Positions 31,558 through 40,163 of a DNA stretch of 64,000 nucleotides are shown piece after piece. Numbering within the stretch: the stretch's first letter is position 1; every line of letters starts with the position of its first letter. Made by a program: the position numbers and the translations under genes. The stretch comes from Fibrobacter sp. (GTDB lineage Bacteria; Fibrobacterota; Fibrobacteria; Fibrobacterales; Fibrobacteraceae): assembly GCA_024399015.1 (NCBI GenBank), contig JAKSIC010000008.1, positions 1 to 64,000 on the forward strand, read 5' to 3'. Under the pieces are notes generated by a model that saw nothing but the letters and a program-made list of their open reading frames with translations, was not told the DNA's origin and did no database searches.

Positions 31558-32235
31558 ATGAATATGATTTATGAAAAACCCTCTATTAAAAAATCAATAA
31601 GTCCACTTTCTAAATGTGTTTTATTGATGCTTATAGCATTGCCGCTTCAGGGATGCTTTACGTTGTTCTTTACTTATTCGTATTTCCATTTTAAATATGA
31701 TGTAAACTTGGCTGCTTATGGAATTACTCTGGGCGGAACTCTTGAAAATATTCAACGTTACAATTTGAAAATTTTGGTTGATTCCCTTGATGTTTCTGAT
31801 GTATTTGGGGAACCTGACGTTTGTCTTGAAAAAAAATGTTTTCCTAAATCGTATCGAGACAAATATCCGGAAATATCACAGGAGGAACTCGTTGAGATGC
31901 GTGCTGGTGTTGGTTACTGTAACTCATCCTATGGCGGCGGCGATATTTATGGGTGTAACCGTAATATAGACCACGATGTAGTTGTTACGGCGATTTTATC
32001 AGATTCCATACAAGGGAAAAGTGTCATTCTTGATCAGCGAATTTTGACGACAGAAAAACATCGCATGATGAGTTCTCTTGTAAAGATGTATCTCGTAAAG
32101 GATCGAGAGAAATACAGGGATTTGAATCGTGGCAACCCATTCTCGTTTGACTCTGCTAAAGCAGTCCTTTTCCCTGGATTCCAAGACTCTATTTATATTT
32201 ACAAGACCGTTGAGATTTCTGACGAAGATTGGTGA
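31558..32235 (+). CDS. Putative lipoprotein of unknown function, AT-rich
   Basis: The 225-residue product has a polar start, a hydrophobic segment and the lipobox LPLQGC, so it should be lipid-anchored. The mature part has a second hydrophobic patch right after the cysteine and five more cysteines (VCLEKKC, GYC, YGC), which may form disulphides. I recognise no domain. The gene is clearly AT-richer than its neighbours and lies with the Rpn gene between two similar direct repeats, hinting at acquisition. ATG 31558 or 31564 may be used; neither has a Shine-Dalgarno sequence, and TATATT lies only 14 bases upstream. Confidence 0.7.
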   Translation: MNMIYEKPSIKKSISPLSKCVLLMLIALPLQGCFTLFFTYSYFHFKYDVNLAAYGITLGGTLENIQRYNLKILVDSLDVSDVFGEPDVCLEKKCFPKSYRDKYPEISQEELVEMRAGVGYCNSSYGGGDIYGCNRNIDHDVVVTAILSDSIQGKSVILDQRILTTEKHRMMSSLVKMYLVKDREKYRDLNRGNPFSFDSAKAVLFPGFQDSIYIYKTVEISDEDW

Positions 32236-32282
32236 TAGTGTAAGCTTCCACGTAACTAGGATGCTTCCTAATCTCAAAAAGT

Positions 32283-32310
32283 GGACTATGGCGTGATTTA
32301 ATAAGAGGGT
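32283..32310. repeat. Direct repeat flanking the Rpn/lipoprotein segment, right copy
   Basis: Core ATGGCGTGATTTAATAA (32288-32304); partner of 30413-30440, about 1.87 kb away in the same orientation. Confidence 0.45.
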
Positions 32311-32349
32311 TGCATAGTTACTATACGTCGTGCAAAAAGTTGTTTGTCA

Positions 32350-32386
32350 AAAAAAACGGCGCAACCTTCGGGCTGCGTCGTTTTTA
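32350..32386 (-). terminator. Terminator of the LysM/M23 gene
   Basis: Minus strand: AAAAACGACGCAGCC pairs with GGTTGCGCCGTTTTTT around CGAA. Confidence 0.75.
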
Positions 32387-32430
32387 ATTGCTTTGGATTG
32401 CTTGGACTTGGGGCCTCACGCCTTGGAACT

Positions 32431-33456
32431 TTAAGAACATCTCAGCACTTGGCCGGGGCGGATCATGTTGCCCTTGATGTTGTTCAGCTGCTTGAGGCGG
32501 GTAATGGAAATGCCGTATTTCTTGGCGATTTTGCCCAGGCAGTCACCGCGGCGGACCTTGTAGTAGCGGTGCTTGGATAGTTCCTTCTGGTATTCGTCTT
32601 CCACAGCCTGAATTTGGCTTTGGTCGATTTCAGCCATGGCACTGACAAAGGAACCTTCCTGGAAATTGAATACGGTGGTGGGGTCGATGTAGACGCCGTT
32701 ATACTTCATTTCGAAATGGAGGTGGGCTCCAAAGGAACGGCCTGTGTTTCCGCCGATACCGATGGTGTCGCCGGCCTGGACTTCGTCGCCGATGTTCACC
32801 TTCCAACTTGCTAGATGGGCGTAAAGGGTGGTGAGTCCGTTGCCGTGATCGATAATCACATACTTGCCGTAACCCTTGCGACGACCCTGGTTGCGTACCA
32901 GCTTTACCTTGCCGGAGAATGCCGCCACGATGGTGCGGTCTTCGCCGTGGCAAAGGCCCAGGTCAACGCCGCGGTGCATACGGTAGGTACGCATGCCGTA
33001 GGGGCCAGCGATGCGGCGGCTTTCGGTTGGAATAAAGGCGGTGGTCATGTCCAACACCAGCTTGTTGGAAAGCTTTGCGGAATCCTGCTGCAGGCTGTCC
33101 ATGGCGGAACCCATGGCGGCGGCCAGTTCGGCATCGGCCTCTTCCTGAGACATTTCCTTTTCGTCGTCGGCTTCCTGGTTGTCGGCGGAATCGGTGGTGG
33201 TGTCGGCTGCGGCTACTGCTGCTTCGGAGGCGGGGAAGTCGACGATTGCAGAAGCCGGGGCATCCACGTTGCCTGCGTCAGCGGAATCCAAGGAGGCGTT
33301 TCCAGAGAATTCGCTTTCGGTAACCTTGTCCACTACGTTTTCGTTTGCAGTAACTGCAGAATCTTGTACAGATTCAGTCAAATTGGCAGGATTACCCTCA
33401 TTGGCCCAAAGGGCAACGGGCAAAGCGCAGAATATGGCCAGTCTTTTCAAATTCAT
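32431..33456 (-). CDS. Exported M23 metallopeptidase with C-terminal LysM
   Basis: The 341-residue protein has a signal peptide (cleavage near ALWA), a long acidic Ala/Asp/Glu-rich linker (about 20-115), an M23 peptidase domain (about 145-255) and one LysM peptidoglycan-binding repeat at the C-terminus (YYKVRRGDCLGKIAKKYGI, about 297-340). The M23 zinc and catalytic residues are visible in HRGVDLG and GAHLHFE. It is likely a periplasmic cell-wall hydrolase or an EnvC/NlpD-like activator; since the HxxxD and HxH ligands are intact, real endopeptidase activity is plausible. It is divergent from glyQS and ends at its own terminator. Confidence 0.88.
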   Translation of the reverse strand: MNLKRLAIFCALPVALWANEGNPANLTESVQDSAVTANENVVDKVTESEFSGNASLDSADAGNVDAPASAIVDFPASEAAVAAADTTTDSADNQEADDEKEMSQEEADAELAAAMGSAMDSLQQDSAKLSNKLVLDMTTAFIPTESRRIAGPYGMRTYRMHRGVDLGLCHGEDRTIVAAFSGKVKLVRNQGRRKGYGKYVIIDHGNGLTTLYAHLASWKVNIGDEVQAGDTIGIGGNTGRSFGAHLHFEMKYNGVYIDPTTVFNFQEGSFVSAMAEIDQSQIQAVEDEYQKELSKHRYYKVRRGDCLGKIAKKYGISITRLKQLNNIKGNMIRPGQVLRCS

Positions 33457-33491
33457 AAGTATGAGGGCAAAGATAAGTTATTTCCCCCGGT

Positions 33492-33521
33492 TTGTCACTT
33501 ATGTAAGTTTTTTTCTATATT
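33492..33521 (+). promoter_or_regulatory. glyQS promoter
   Basis: TTGTCA (33492-33497) and TATATT (33516-33521) with an 18-base spacer. The -10 context TTTTTCTATATTTTCCG repeats that at 7151-7165. Confidence 0.6.
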
Positions 33522-33573
33522 TTCCGCCGTCAGGGCCTATCATCCAGGTAGGTTCCTAGTCCGGCCCAAGGAT

Positions 33574-33609
33574 ATGCCTCAAAGAAGGTTGGCCGAAAAA
33601 GGATTGTAA
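33574..33609 (+). CDS. Possible 11-residue leader peptide before glyQS
   Basis: ATG 33574 opens MPQRRLAEKGL and stops at TAA 33607-33609, two bases before the glyQS start. A weak AAGG lies immediately upstream. It could couple or regulate glyQS translation, but the frame is short enough to occur by chance. Confidence 0.25.
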   Translation: MPQRRLAEKGL

Positions 33610-33611
33610 AA

Positions 33612-35024
33612 ATGGCAAAGAAAGTTCAAGACGCCCTCAAAGACATCATTTCCCTCTGCAAGCGCCGCGGTTTCATTTTCCCGGGTTCCGAAATTTATGA
33701 CGGCCTGGCCAACACTTGGGACTACGGTCCGTACGGTGTTGAACTGAAGCGCAACATCAAGAACCTCTGGTGGAAGAAGTTCGTTACCAGCCGTAAGGAT
33801 GTGTTGGGCCTCGACAGTTCTATTCTCTTGAACCCCCGCGTTTGGAAGGCTTCCGGCCACGTGGGTAACTTCTCTGACCCTCTGGTTGACTGCCTCGCTT
33901 GCCACGAACGTTTCCGTGCAGACCACCTCCTCGAAGAAAAGCTGGGTGACGGCTGCTGCGCTGGCAAGAACTTCGACCAGATTGCCGAAATGATGGTGGA
34001 AAACAAGATCGAATGCCCGTCCTGCGGCAAGACCGAATTCACCAAGCCCCGCGCATTTAACCTCATGTTCCAGACCGAAATCGGCGTGATCGAAGGCGAA
34101 GGTAACAAGGTTTATCTCCGTCCGGAAACCGCTCAGGGTATCTTCGTCGACTTCAAGAACATCGTCGACAACGTTCGCCCCCGCATCCCGTTTGGCGTTG
34201 GTCAGATCGGTAAGTCTTTCCGTAACGAAATTACCCCGGGTAACTTCATCTTCCGTACCCGCGAATTCGAACAGATGGAACTGGAATTCTTCTGCGAACC
34301 GGGCACCGAACTTGACTGGTACAACTTCTGGCGTAAGTACTGCTTCAACTGGCTCATCAAGGACCTGGGCGTGAACGAATCCAAGCTCCGCCTCCGCGAA
34401 CATGCCAAGGAAGAACTTTCTCACTACTCCAACGGTACCACCGACGTGGAATACGAATTCCCGTTCGGTTGGGGCGAACTGTGGGGTATCGCAAGCCGTA
34501 CCAACTTCGACTTGACTGCTCACCAGAACGAATCCAAGGTCAAGCAGGAATACATTGATCCGGTGAAGAACACCCGCTACGTTCCTTACGTTGTGGAACC
34601 GTCCCTCGGTGTGGAACGCTTGCTCCTGGTTCTCCTCTGCGACGCTTACGAAGTCCAGAAGCTCGAAAACGACGAACGTACCGTTCTCCACTTCGACCCG
34701 AAGGTTGCTCCGGTGAAGGTTGCCGTTCTGCCTCTCGTTAAGAAGGGCCAGGTCAAGGCTAAGGCTGAAGAACTTTACGAACAGCTGCTCCAGCGCTGGA
34801 ACGTGGAATACGATGAAACCCAGTCCATCGGTAAGCGTTACCGCCGTCAGGACGAACTGGGTACTCCGTTCTGCGTCACCGTCGACTTCGACACCGTTGG
34901 CGAAGGCGAATCCGATCCGGCAAAGCTTGGCTACGTCACCGTCCGTGAACGTGACTCCATGCAGCAGGAACTGGTGAAGATCGACGAACTGGAAGCATAC
35001 CTGGCTGCAAAGCTCGGCTGCTAG
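33612..35024 (+). CDS. glyQS: Glycyl-tRNA synthetase, homodimeric class II type
   Basis: The 470-residue enzyme charges tRNA-Gly. It is the single-chain (alpha2) type found in archaea, eukaryotes and some bacteria, not the GlyQ/GlyS heterotetramer. Class II motif 1 is near residue 40, motif 2 reads FRNEITPGNFIFRTREFEQMELEFF (split: FRNEITPG at about 202 and FRTREFEQMELE), and motif 3 is SLGVERLLLVLL (about 335). The anticodon-binding domain occupies about 360-470. Two CxxC pairs (CLACHERF near 95 and CPSCGKTEF near 138) suggest a zinc site. AAAGGATTG precedes ATG 33612. An unusual 90-base leader carries a possible mini-ORF. Confidence 0.94.
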   Translation: MAKKVQDALKDIISLCKRRGFIFPGSEIYDGLANTWDYGPYGVELKRNIKNLWWKKFVTSRKDVLGLDSSILLNPRVWKASGHVGNFSDPLVDCLACHERFRADHLLEEKLGDGCCAGKNFDQIAEMMVENKIECPSCGKTEFTKPRAFNLMFQTEIGVIEGEGNKVYLRPETAQGIFVDFKNIVDNVRPRIPFGVGQIGKSFRNEITPGNFIFRTREFEQMELEFFCEPGTELDWYNFWRKYCFNWLIKDLGVNESKLRLREHAKEELSHYSNGTTDVEYEFPFGWGELWGIASRTNFDLTAHQNESKVKQEYIDPVKNTRYVPYVVEPSLGVERLLLVLLCDAYEVQKLENDERTVLHFDPKVAPVKVAVLPLVKKGQVKAKAEELYEQLLQRWNVEYDETQSIGKRYRRQDELGTPFCVTVDFDTVGEGESDPAKLGYVTVRERDSMQQELVKIDELEAYLAAKLGC

Positions 35025-35025
35025 T

Positions 35026-35106
35026 TTAGTGATTAGTGGTTGGTGGTTAGTGGTTAGTGGTTAGGAATGTAATTTAACTACTGTTTACTAACCACTGTTT
35101 ACTAAC
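35026..35106. repeat. Heptanucleotide tandem repeats in inverted orientation
   Basis: Six 7-mers of type TTAGTGG (35026-35067) are followed by a 14-base unit, ACTGTTTACTAACC, repeated twice (about 35079-35106), which contains the complementary TTTACTAACCACT. The two halves can pair into a long hairpin. It lies between the glyQS stop codon and its terminator. Confidence 0.65.
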
Positions 35107-35114
35107 CACTTATT

Positions 35115-35151
35115 AGGTCACTCCCGATTTTTTTCGGGGTGGCCTTTTTTT
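35115..35151 (+). terminator. Intrinsic terminator of glyQS
   Basis: GGTCACTCCCGA pairs with TCGGGGTGGCC around a T-rich loop, and TTTTTTT follows. Confidence 0.8.
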
Positions 35152-35274
35152 GTGTGATGTAGAACGCATTTTCTACCGAAATTGTTTGTTTTTTAGGCGT
35201 AATCCATAAAAAATGCCGTTTTTATAGTAAATTACAATTTGTATACAGCTATATAAGGATGTTTGTAATTCCAC

Positions 35275-36819
35275 ATGCTCAAATGGATTAAGAATTATTT
35301 GCTTTACGCCAAGGTGGACCCCGTCGAGCTTGCGAAGGTCAACGACGCAGTCTCCGAAAACAACAAGAAATCTCTGGGGGCCTACGCTCTCATGGGTGTG
35401 GCCTTTTTTACGATCATGTTCATTATTTCTGCGGTTTCAGCCGTGGCCTCCTTGAACAGCAATGTCATAGCATACTCCTCTGCCGCGCTCCTTTGTGCAG
35501 GAATCTTTGTTGCAACACGGTTTGTGACCAAGAAGAGCCCGAAAACGGTTCTTTTCCTCATGTACTTGTTCAATAGCGTGTTGCTGGCCTTTGGCCTCTA
35601 TATCGCCTTTGTAACATCGCCTGATCGCATTACCGTTTCCCTTTTGGTGATGCAGATGCTCACCCCGCTGATTTTCACGGACCGCCCTTACAGAGCCTTT
35701 ATTTGCGCTGCTGTGCTGGATCTGGTTTTCATCCACTTGGCAATACAGTTCAAGCCCGCTGATATTCTCGTGTTGGATATTCTGGACGTGGTCATTTACG
35801 GCTTTATTGGCCTTGTGGTGGGCTCCTACATGAGCCGAATGAAGTTCGAACGTTTTGTTCTGGAAAACAAGGTGGCCGAACTGAATGGCGATGAAGAGCT
35901 TAATCACTATATCCAAGCCATGGCCGACATCTACATTACGGTTGTTCAGATTGATGTGAAATCCGGAGCCTTCCGTGCCATAATCAACAAGACTAACATG
36001 GTGGAATTCGATGCCCATGAGGACTTTGGCAAGCAGCTTCGCCTGGCTATGAAGGATGCCATTGACGAGTCTTGTCAGGACGCAATTTTGCACTACTGTG
36101 ATATTCCTGCCGTGGCGGAATCTTTGAAGGGCAGGCGCACTGTAACCCAGGAATTTTTCGGCAAGCGTCTTGGCTGGTGTCGAGGCCGTTATGTGGCCGT
36201 GGGTCCCACTTCCAAGGGACGGGTTCCGGAACAGATTATCTTCGCTATCGAAAATATCAACGAGCAGAAGAACAAGGAAAACGAACTTATCACCGCCGCC
36301 GAAACGGACTTGATGACCGGCCTCTACAACCGCGTCGGAGGAGTCAACAAAATCAAGCAGGCGCTCCTGGCAAACAAGCCTGGCATGCTTTGCCTTTTCG
36401 ATATAGACAACTTCAAAAGCGTCAACGACAATTATGGCCATCAGGTTGGCGACAAGGTAATTATCGCTGTGGCCGAGGCAATGCAGACTACCTTCCGCGA
36501 CGAAGATATTCTGTTGCGACTTGGTGGAGACGAATACGTGGCCTTCCTGAACAAGGTGGGCTCAGAAGAACAGGGCATGTTGGCTATCGGCCGACTCTTT
36601 GCGGAAATTGAGAGGATTCTCATTGATGAAATCCCGGATTACAAGATATCCGTAAGTATTGGTGCCTCTTTCTTCAGAAAAGATTCTAATATTGACTTCG
36701 ATACATTGTACAAGCAGGCCGACGACTGTACTTATCAAAGCAAGAAGGTCGAAGGCAAGTCTTTCACCTTCTACCGCGAAATATCCCGCGATTTTGATTC
36801 CAGGTTAATGAATGCTTAA
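35275..36819 (+). CDS. Membrane-bound diguanylate cyclase (GGDEF)
   Basis: The 514-residue protein has five or six membrane helices (about residues 38-190), a PAS-like sensory part (about 215-335) and a C-terminal GGDEF domain (about 345-510) that makes cyclic di-GMP from GTP. The active-site loop reads LGGDEYVA, with Tyr for the usual Phe but both acidic residues kept, and LFDIDNFKSVND provides the metal and nucleotide site. RDED, five residues before it, matches the RxxD product-inhibition site. It should therefore be active and feedback-controlled. AAGGA lies 15 bases before ATG 35275. The next gene overlaps its end by 8 bases. Confidence 0.9.
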   Translation: MLKWIKNYLLYAKVDPVELAKVNDAVSENNKKSLGAYALMGVAFFTIMFIISAVSAVASLNSNVIAYSSAALLCAGIFVATRFVTKKSPKTVLFLMYLFNSVLLAFGLYIAFVTSPDRITVSLLVMQMLTPLIFTDRPYRAFICAAVLDLVFIHLAIQFKPADILVLDILDVVIYGFIGLVVGSYMSRMKFERFVLENKVAELNGDEELNHYIQAMADIYITVVQIDVKSGAFRAIINKTNMVEFDAHEDFGKQLRLAMKDAIDESCQDAILHYCDIPAVAESLKGRRTVTQEFFGKRLGWCRGRYVAVGPTSKGRVPEQIIFAIENINEQKNKENELITAAETDLMTGLYNRVGGVNKIKQALLANKPGMLCLFDIDNFKSVNDNYGHQVGDKVIIAVAEAMQTTFRDEDILLRLGGDEYVAFLNKVGSEEQGMLAIGRLFAEIERILIDEIPDYKISVSIGASFFRKDSNIDFDTLYKQADDCTYQSKKVEGKSFTFYREISRDFDSRLMNA

Positions 36820-37183
36820 TCCGTTTTTCAAGTCCGTTCTAGATCAGGACGATACCGCCATTGTCATCTGCAATTTAAAGCACGAAATCATCTATATGAA
36901 TCCGAAGGCTTGCGAAGCACAGGCCAAGCGTGGGGGAGCCGCTCTCATCGGCCGCAACTTGCTTAAGTGCCACAGCCCGGAATCCCAGGAGAAAATCCTC
37001 AAGGTGATGGCCTGGTTCCTGGCGGACAAGTCCCACAACTGGGTGCACACCTTCTTCAACGAAAAGCAGAACAAGGACGGCTACATGATCGCCCTCCGTG
37101 ACGAAAACGGCGAACTTATCGGCTACTACGAAAAGCACGAGTTTCGCACCAAGGATGAGACGCCTTTTTACCAATTAGGCTAA
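36812..37183 (+). CDS. Single-domain PAS protein co-translated with the diguanylate cyclase
   Basis: The 123-residue protein is one PAS domain: LDQDDTAIVICNLKHEIIYMNPKACE, then GRNLLKCHSPESQEKI, and a C-terminal strand pair around GYMIALRDENGELIGYYEKHEF. It resembles the PAS part of DUF438-type proteins and short stand-alone PAS proteins of anaerobes. It starts 8 bases inside the end of the GGDEF gene, so the two are translationally coupled and could act together, for example as a redox or ligand sensor for the cyclase. The ligand is unknown. Confidence 0.8.
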   Translation: MLNPFFKSVLDQDDTAIVICNLKHEIIYMNPKACEAQAKRGGAALIGRNLLKCHSPESQEKILKVMAWFLADKSHNWVHTFFNEKQNKDGYMIALRDENGELIGYYEKHEFRTKDETPFYQLG

Positions 37184-37216
37184 TCTTTGCTATCTTTATC
37201 CGTAGAGGTAAAGGTT

Positions 37217-38272
37217 ATGCGAGGAAAATTATTTCTTCTAGCATCAGCTAGTTTTATTTTTAACGCCTGTACCAGCGATCTTGGATATGATCCCAGCAGC
37301 AGGTACGATGGCAAGCCCGTCGAATATATTGTCAAATGCGGACACGTTTTCTGCAGCTCTGGTAACGATAATGACAATATTCCCAAATGTACCGAAGAGC
37401 TTGAAGGTGCAGTCTTCTTTATAAAGCAACAGGAAGCCTCCTATGCTTGCATCGATGGCCAGTGGACTAAAAAAAGGGAAATGACCCTTAAAGATGCAGA
37501 GAGGTATGGCGCAAAGCAATACGAAGGCGTCTACGATCCTGAAGGCAAGCAAAAGAGTTCCTCTTCTTATGGCAGTTCCAGTTCTTCCAATCGCTATGGA
37601 TATGATGACGATGACTGGGATGATGATTGGTACGACGATTATTACAGATCATCTTCTAGCAGCGCCCGTTCCTCTTCCAGTGTTGCCTCCTCTTCTTCCC
37701 GTACACCGGTTGATTACGGTAACGTTATTGATTCTCGAGACAATACTGTCTACCGTACAGTGACTATTGGAACCCAAACGTGGATGGCCGACAATCTGGT
37801 TTTCAAGGGTGAGGACATATTCTACGCTTCTTATCTGGATGATATGTGCCAGGGTGGCTTGTGCGTTCTGTACGGTCAGCCGGAAAGTAACCTTTGCCCC
37901 GAAGGTTTCCATATACCTTCTGAAGCAGATTGGGCAACTCTTTACCAGTATGCCGGTGACGTGAAACATTTGAAATCAACGACGTTCACTCAAAGAAACG
38001 GCATTCCCGGAGGCATTGACACCTACGGCTTTGACGCAGAACCTGTGGGCTTTGGCGATATAAAGGAAGAATTAGAAGATAGCGAACTTTTGGGTTATCA
38101 TGTTCTGGCTTGGTACTGGACCCAAGAAAATAGCATCGCCATGATTAGTCGTGATTCTGAAGACTTTACTACTTCGAAAACGCTTAAATACAAGGATTAC
38201 AATTCCAACCAAATTACAAGAACAATTGCGGAATCGGACTTCTTTGCCATTCGTTGTGTGGGGGATAACTAA
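37217..38272 (+). CDS. FISUMP-domain lipoprotein with Ser-rich linker
   Basis: The 351-residue product starts at MRGKLFLLASASFIFNAC (ATG 37217, AGAGGTAAAGG upstream), a lipoprotein signal. A cysteine-containing N-terminal region (about 25-105) is followed by an Asp/Tyr/Ser-rich linker with several SSSS runs (about 115-170) and a Fibrobacter succinogenes major-paralogue (FISUMP) domain (about 175-350): VTIGTQTWMADNL, LCPEGFHIPSEADWATL and a terminal FFAIRCVGDN. These domains are very abundant in Fibrobacter surface proteins; the fold is lectin-like and the function unknown. Its stop overlaps the start of the next gene (TAATG), so three genes form a coupled operon. Confidence 0.9.
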   Translation: MRGKLFLLASASFIFNACTSDLGYDPSSRYDGKPVEYIVKCGHVFCSSGNDNDNIPKCTEELEGAVFFIKQQEASYACIDGQWTKKREMTLKDAERYGAKQYEGVYDPEGKQKSSSSYGSSSSSNRYGYDDDDWDDDWYDDYYRSSSSSARSSSSVASSSSRTPVDYGNVIDSRDNTVYRTVTIGTQTWMADNLVFKGEDIFYASYLDDMCQGGLCVLYGQPESNLCPEGFHIPSEADWATLYQYAGDVKHLKSTTFTQRNGIPGGIDTYGFDAEPVGFGDIKEELEDSELLGYHVLAWYWTQENSIAMISRDSEDFTTSKTLKYKDYNSNQITRTIAESDFFAIRCVGDN

Positions 38273-38664
38273 TGAAAAAGTCTATTCTTTTCGTTCTTGT
38301 AGCTTTTGCAGCAATCGTTCTTTCTGGTTGTAGCGGCAAGATTGACTTAGTGATGGTATCCTATGATAAGCGTAAGCCGCTGACCCTTGATGATAAATTG
38401 CAGATTGCTTTCTCCAACGTGATTCCAGTTGCTCCTGAAAATGGCGTTCTTATTGCAACGATCAAGACTGACCCGGAAGTTGTTTGTTCTGGAGAAGCCG
38501 CAATGAATTTCCTGATAAAGACATCCCGCGAACTTGGCGCAAACTTCCTGTTCGTCAAGAAAGCAGAAGAAGCCAAGGTTGTTGTCGGTGCTGGCGTGTA
38601 CTATCGCGTCAAGCAGTGTACTACGCTTTATGCGGACTTCATGGAAGTTAAGGAGGAAAAGTAA
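38272..38664 (+). CDS. Small lipoprotein, DUF4156/RcsF-like
   Basis: The 130-residue product has the lipobox VLSGC after a typical signal and a small alpha/beta mature domain. The stretch ELGANFLFVKKAEEAK...GAGVYYRVKQC resembles DUF4156/RcsF-like outer-membrane lipoproteins, with two cysteines that may pair. It overlaps both neighbours by one base (TAATG at each junction). A structural or sensory role at the outer membrane with the FISUMP protein and the barrel protein is inference. Confidence 0.75.
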   Translation: MKKSILFVLVAFAAIVLSGCSGKIDLVMVSYDKRKPLTLDDKLQIAFSNVIPVAPENGVLIATIKTDPEVVCSGEAAMNFLIKTSRELGANFLFVKKAEEAKVVVGAGVYYRVKQCTTLYADFMEVKEEK

Positions 38665-40031
38665 TGAAAAAGCTTAGCATTATTTTTGCTCTTCTGTTGG
38701 TGATTCCTGTATTCGCCCAGAAATCTTCCAAAAAGGACTTCAGCGCTTTCGAACAAAGTTTGATGAACGATTCACCTGCGGAAACAGCAGCTGAAAGTTC
38801 CGATGAATCTGACACAACCTCTGTTTCTGAAAAAGGTTCTTCAGCCGACTTTGAAAGAAGTTTGATGGACCGCCCTTCGGAATTGAACGAGGTCTTTATT
38901 GCCCGTGACAACTTGCTTGAAGCAATTCAGCAGAAAAAGGGTGATCTTGTAAGGATCCGCATCAAGGAATTGGAAGACTTGAATTCTGAATCCGTTGTCG
39001 CCATCGAGAACGAAGAAAAGGAATACGCATTCTTCAAGCTCAGGATGTTCAAGGATCTTCTCAACGACCTTGTCAAGAGATACAAAACTGCATACGAACC
39101 TTCAAAATTCAATGAGAACACAAAGCACGCTTCCAATAGTGAAGACGCTTTGTTCATTGTGGTAAAAAAGGACCTGGATAGTCGCGATTCCGTCCACAAC
39201 ATTTATTACCAGTACTCGGACCAAATTGACCGTGCCCGTATGTCGGAACAAGAAAAGATGAAGTTAAAACTCATGCTCTTGTTGCGCAGCGCCTATTCCG
39301 AAAAAGACGTGATGAAGACTGCAACAAATCTTGCGAAGCGCTATGTGAAGGAATATCCGGACGATCCAGATTCTCCCTGGATTGAAAAGAGCGTTCTTGG
39401 TCCTCTCGAAAGAACGAATATCTATGAATACAAGTTCAAGATGAGAAAGGAAAACAAGGAAGCGGTCGTTAAGAACAAATTTTACACCGGCGGCTTTGGT
39501 ATCCGAATGGGCGTACCGCTTTACGGTTTCGGATTCCAGTTTGGCTTTAACGATTTCTATCGAAAAGATTTGTTTGAACCTGAAATATATATGATTGACA
39601 TGGAGGCTTTCTTACAAATTAATCGTTTTGTACTCTCTCTCGGTTTTGTCAATGCGGGCCTTGAAGGTGTTGGTGGCTTTGGTTTCGACTTTGGATACGT
39701 ACTGTATGAAAGTCGTTACTTCAAGGTCAGCCCCTTCGTTGGAGCCGCTTTCTCTGAAGCATCTTTCGAAACTAAGGAAAAAATCCCGTATTACGGGAAA
39801 TTCAAAGAAGAAATCGTCAGCGATGGCTCTGGTCTGAATACATTTACTTTGGGCATAAACGGAGACTTGAAATTCGGAACACCTTACTTCTTGCTCTCTG
39901 ACGAAAAACTGGTAAGCTTCTTGTTGAGCGTAAAGGCTTCCTTGAGCTATATCGACATCGATAGCCGATATTCAAGAGGAAACGGCCTTGTAGGCTCTAT
40001 ATCATGGAGCCTTGGCGTGTTCTTCTGGTAA
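38664..40031 (+). CDS. Exported helical protein with C-terminal outer-membrane beta-barrel
   Basis: The 455-residue product has a signal peptide (cleavage after VFA), a Ser/Glu-rich segment containing the repeated motif SxFExSLMD (about 27-35 and 60-68), a long charged helical region (about 75-255), and then a C-terminal part with alternating hydrophobic strands rich in Gly, Phe and Tyr (about 265-455) ending in FFW. A terminal aromatic is the usual signal for BAM-assembled barrels. It is the third gene of the TAATG-coupled operon. I recognise no specific family. Confidence 0.75.
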   Translation: MKKLSIIFALLLVIPVFAQKSSKKDFSAFEQSLMNDSPAETAAESSDESDTTSVSEKGSSADFERSLMDRPSELNEVFIARDNLLEAIQQKKGDLVRIRIKELEDLNSESVVAIENEEKEYAFFKLRMFKDLLNDLVKRYKTAYEPSKFNENTKHASNSEDALFIVVKKDLDSRDSVHNIYYQYSDQIDRARMSEQEKMKLKLMLLLRSAYSEKDVMKTATNLAKRYVKEYPDDPDSPWIEKSVLGPLERTNIYEYKFKMRKENKEAVVKNKFYTGGFGIRMGVPLYGFGFQFGFNDFYRKDLFEPEIYMIDMEAFLQINRFVLSLGFVNAGLEGVGGFGFDFGYVLYESRYFKVSPFVGAAFSEASFETKEKIPYYGKFKEEIVSDGSGLNTFTLGINGDLKFGTPYFLLSDEKLVSFLLSVKASLSYIDIDSRYSRGNGLVGSISWSLGVFFW

Positions 40032-40049
40032 GGACTGGTTCATCGAAAA

Positions 40050-40083
40050 AGAAAATGCCCGGCGGAAACGCTGGGCTTTTTTA
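40050..40083 (+). terminator. Terminator of the FISUMP operon
   Basis: AAAATGCCCGGCG pairs with CGCTGGGCTTTTTT around GAAA. Confidence 0.8.
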
Positions 40084-40130
40084 CTGCAATAGGGATCCCG
40101 TTATGACTTTGTAGGGGAGGGCATAAATGC

Positions 40131-40161
40131 AAAAAAGGACCTCTTTTCAGAGATCCTTTTT
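40131..40161 (-). terminator. Terminator of tRNA-Asp, copy 1
   Basis: Minus strand: AAAAAGGATCTCT-GAAA-AGAGGTCCTTTTTT, a short perfect-type stem with T run immediately after the tRNA 3' end. Confidence 0.75.
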
Positions 40162-40163
40162 AG

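Noticed and set aside
35026-35106. Possible CRISPR array
   Set aside because: Units are seven or fourteen bases, contiguous and without spacers; no cas genes occur in the window.
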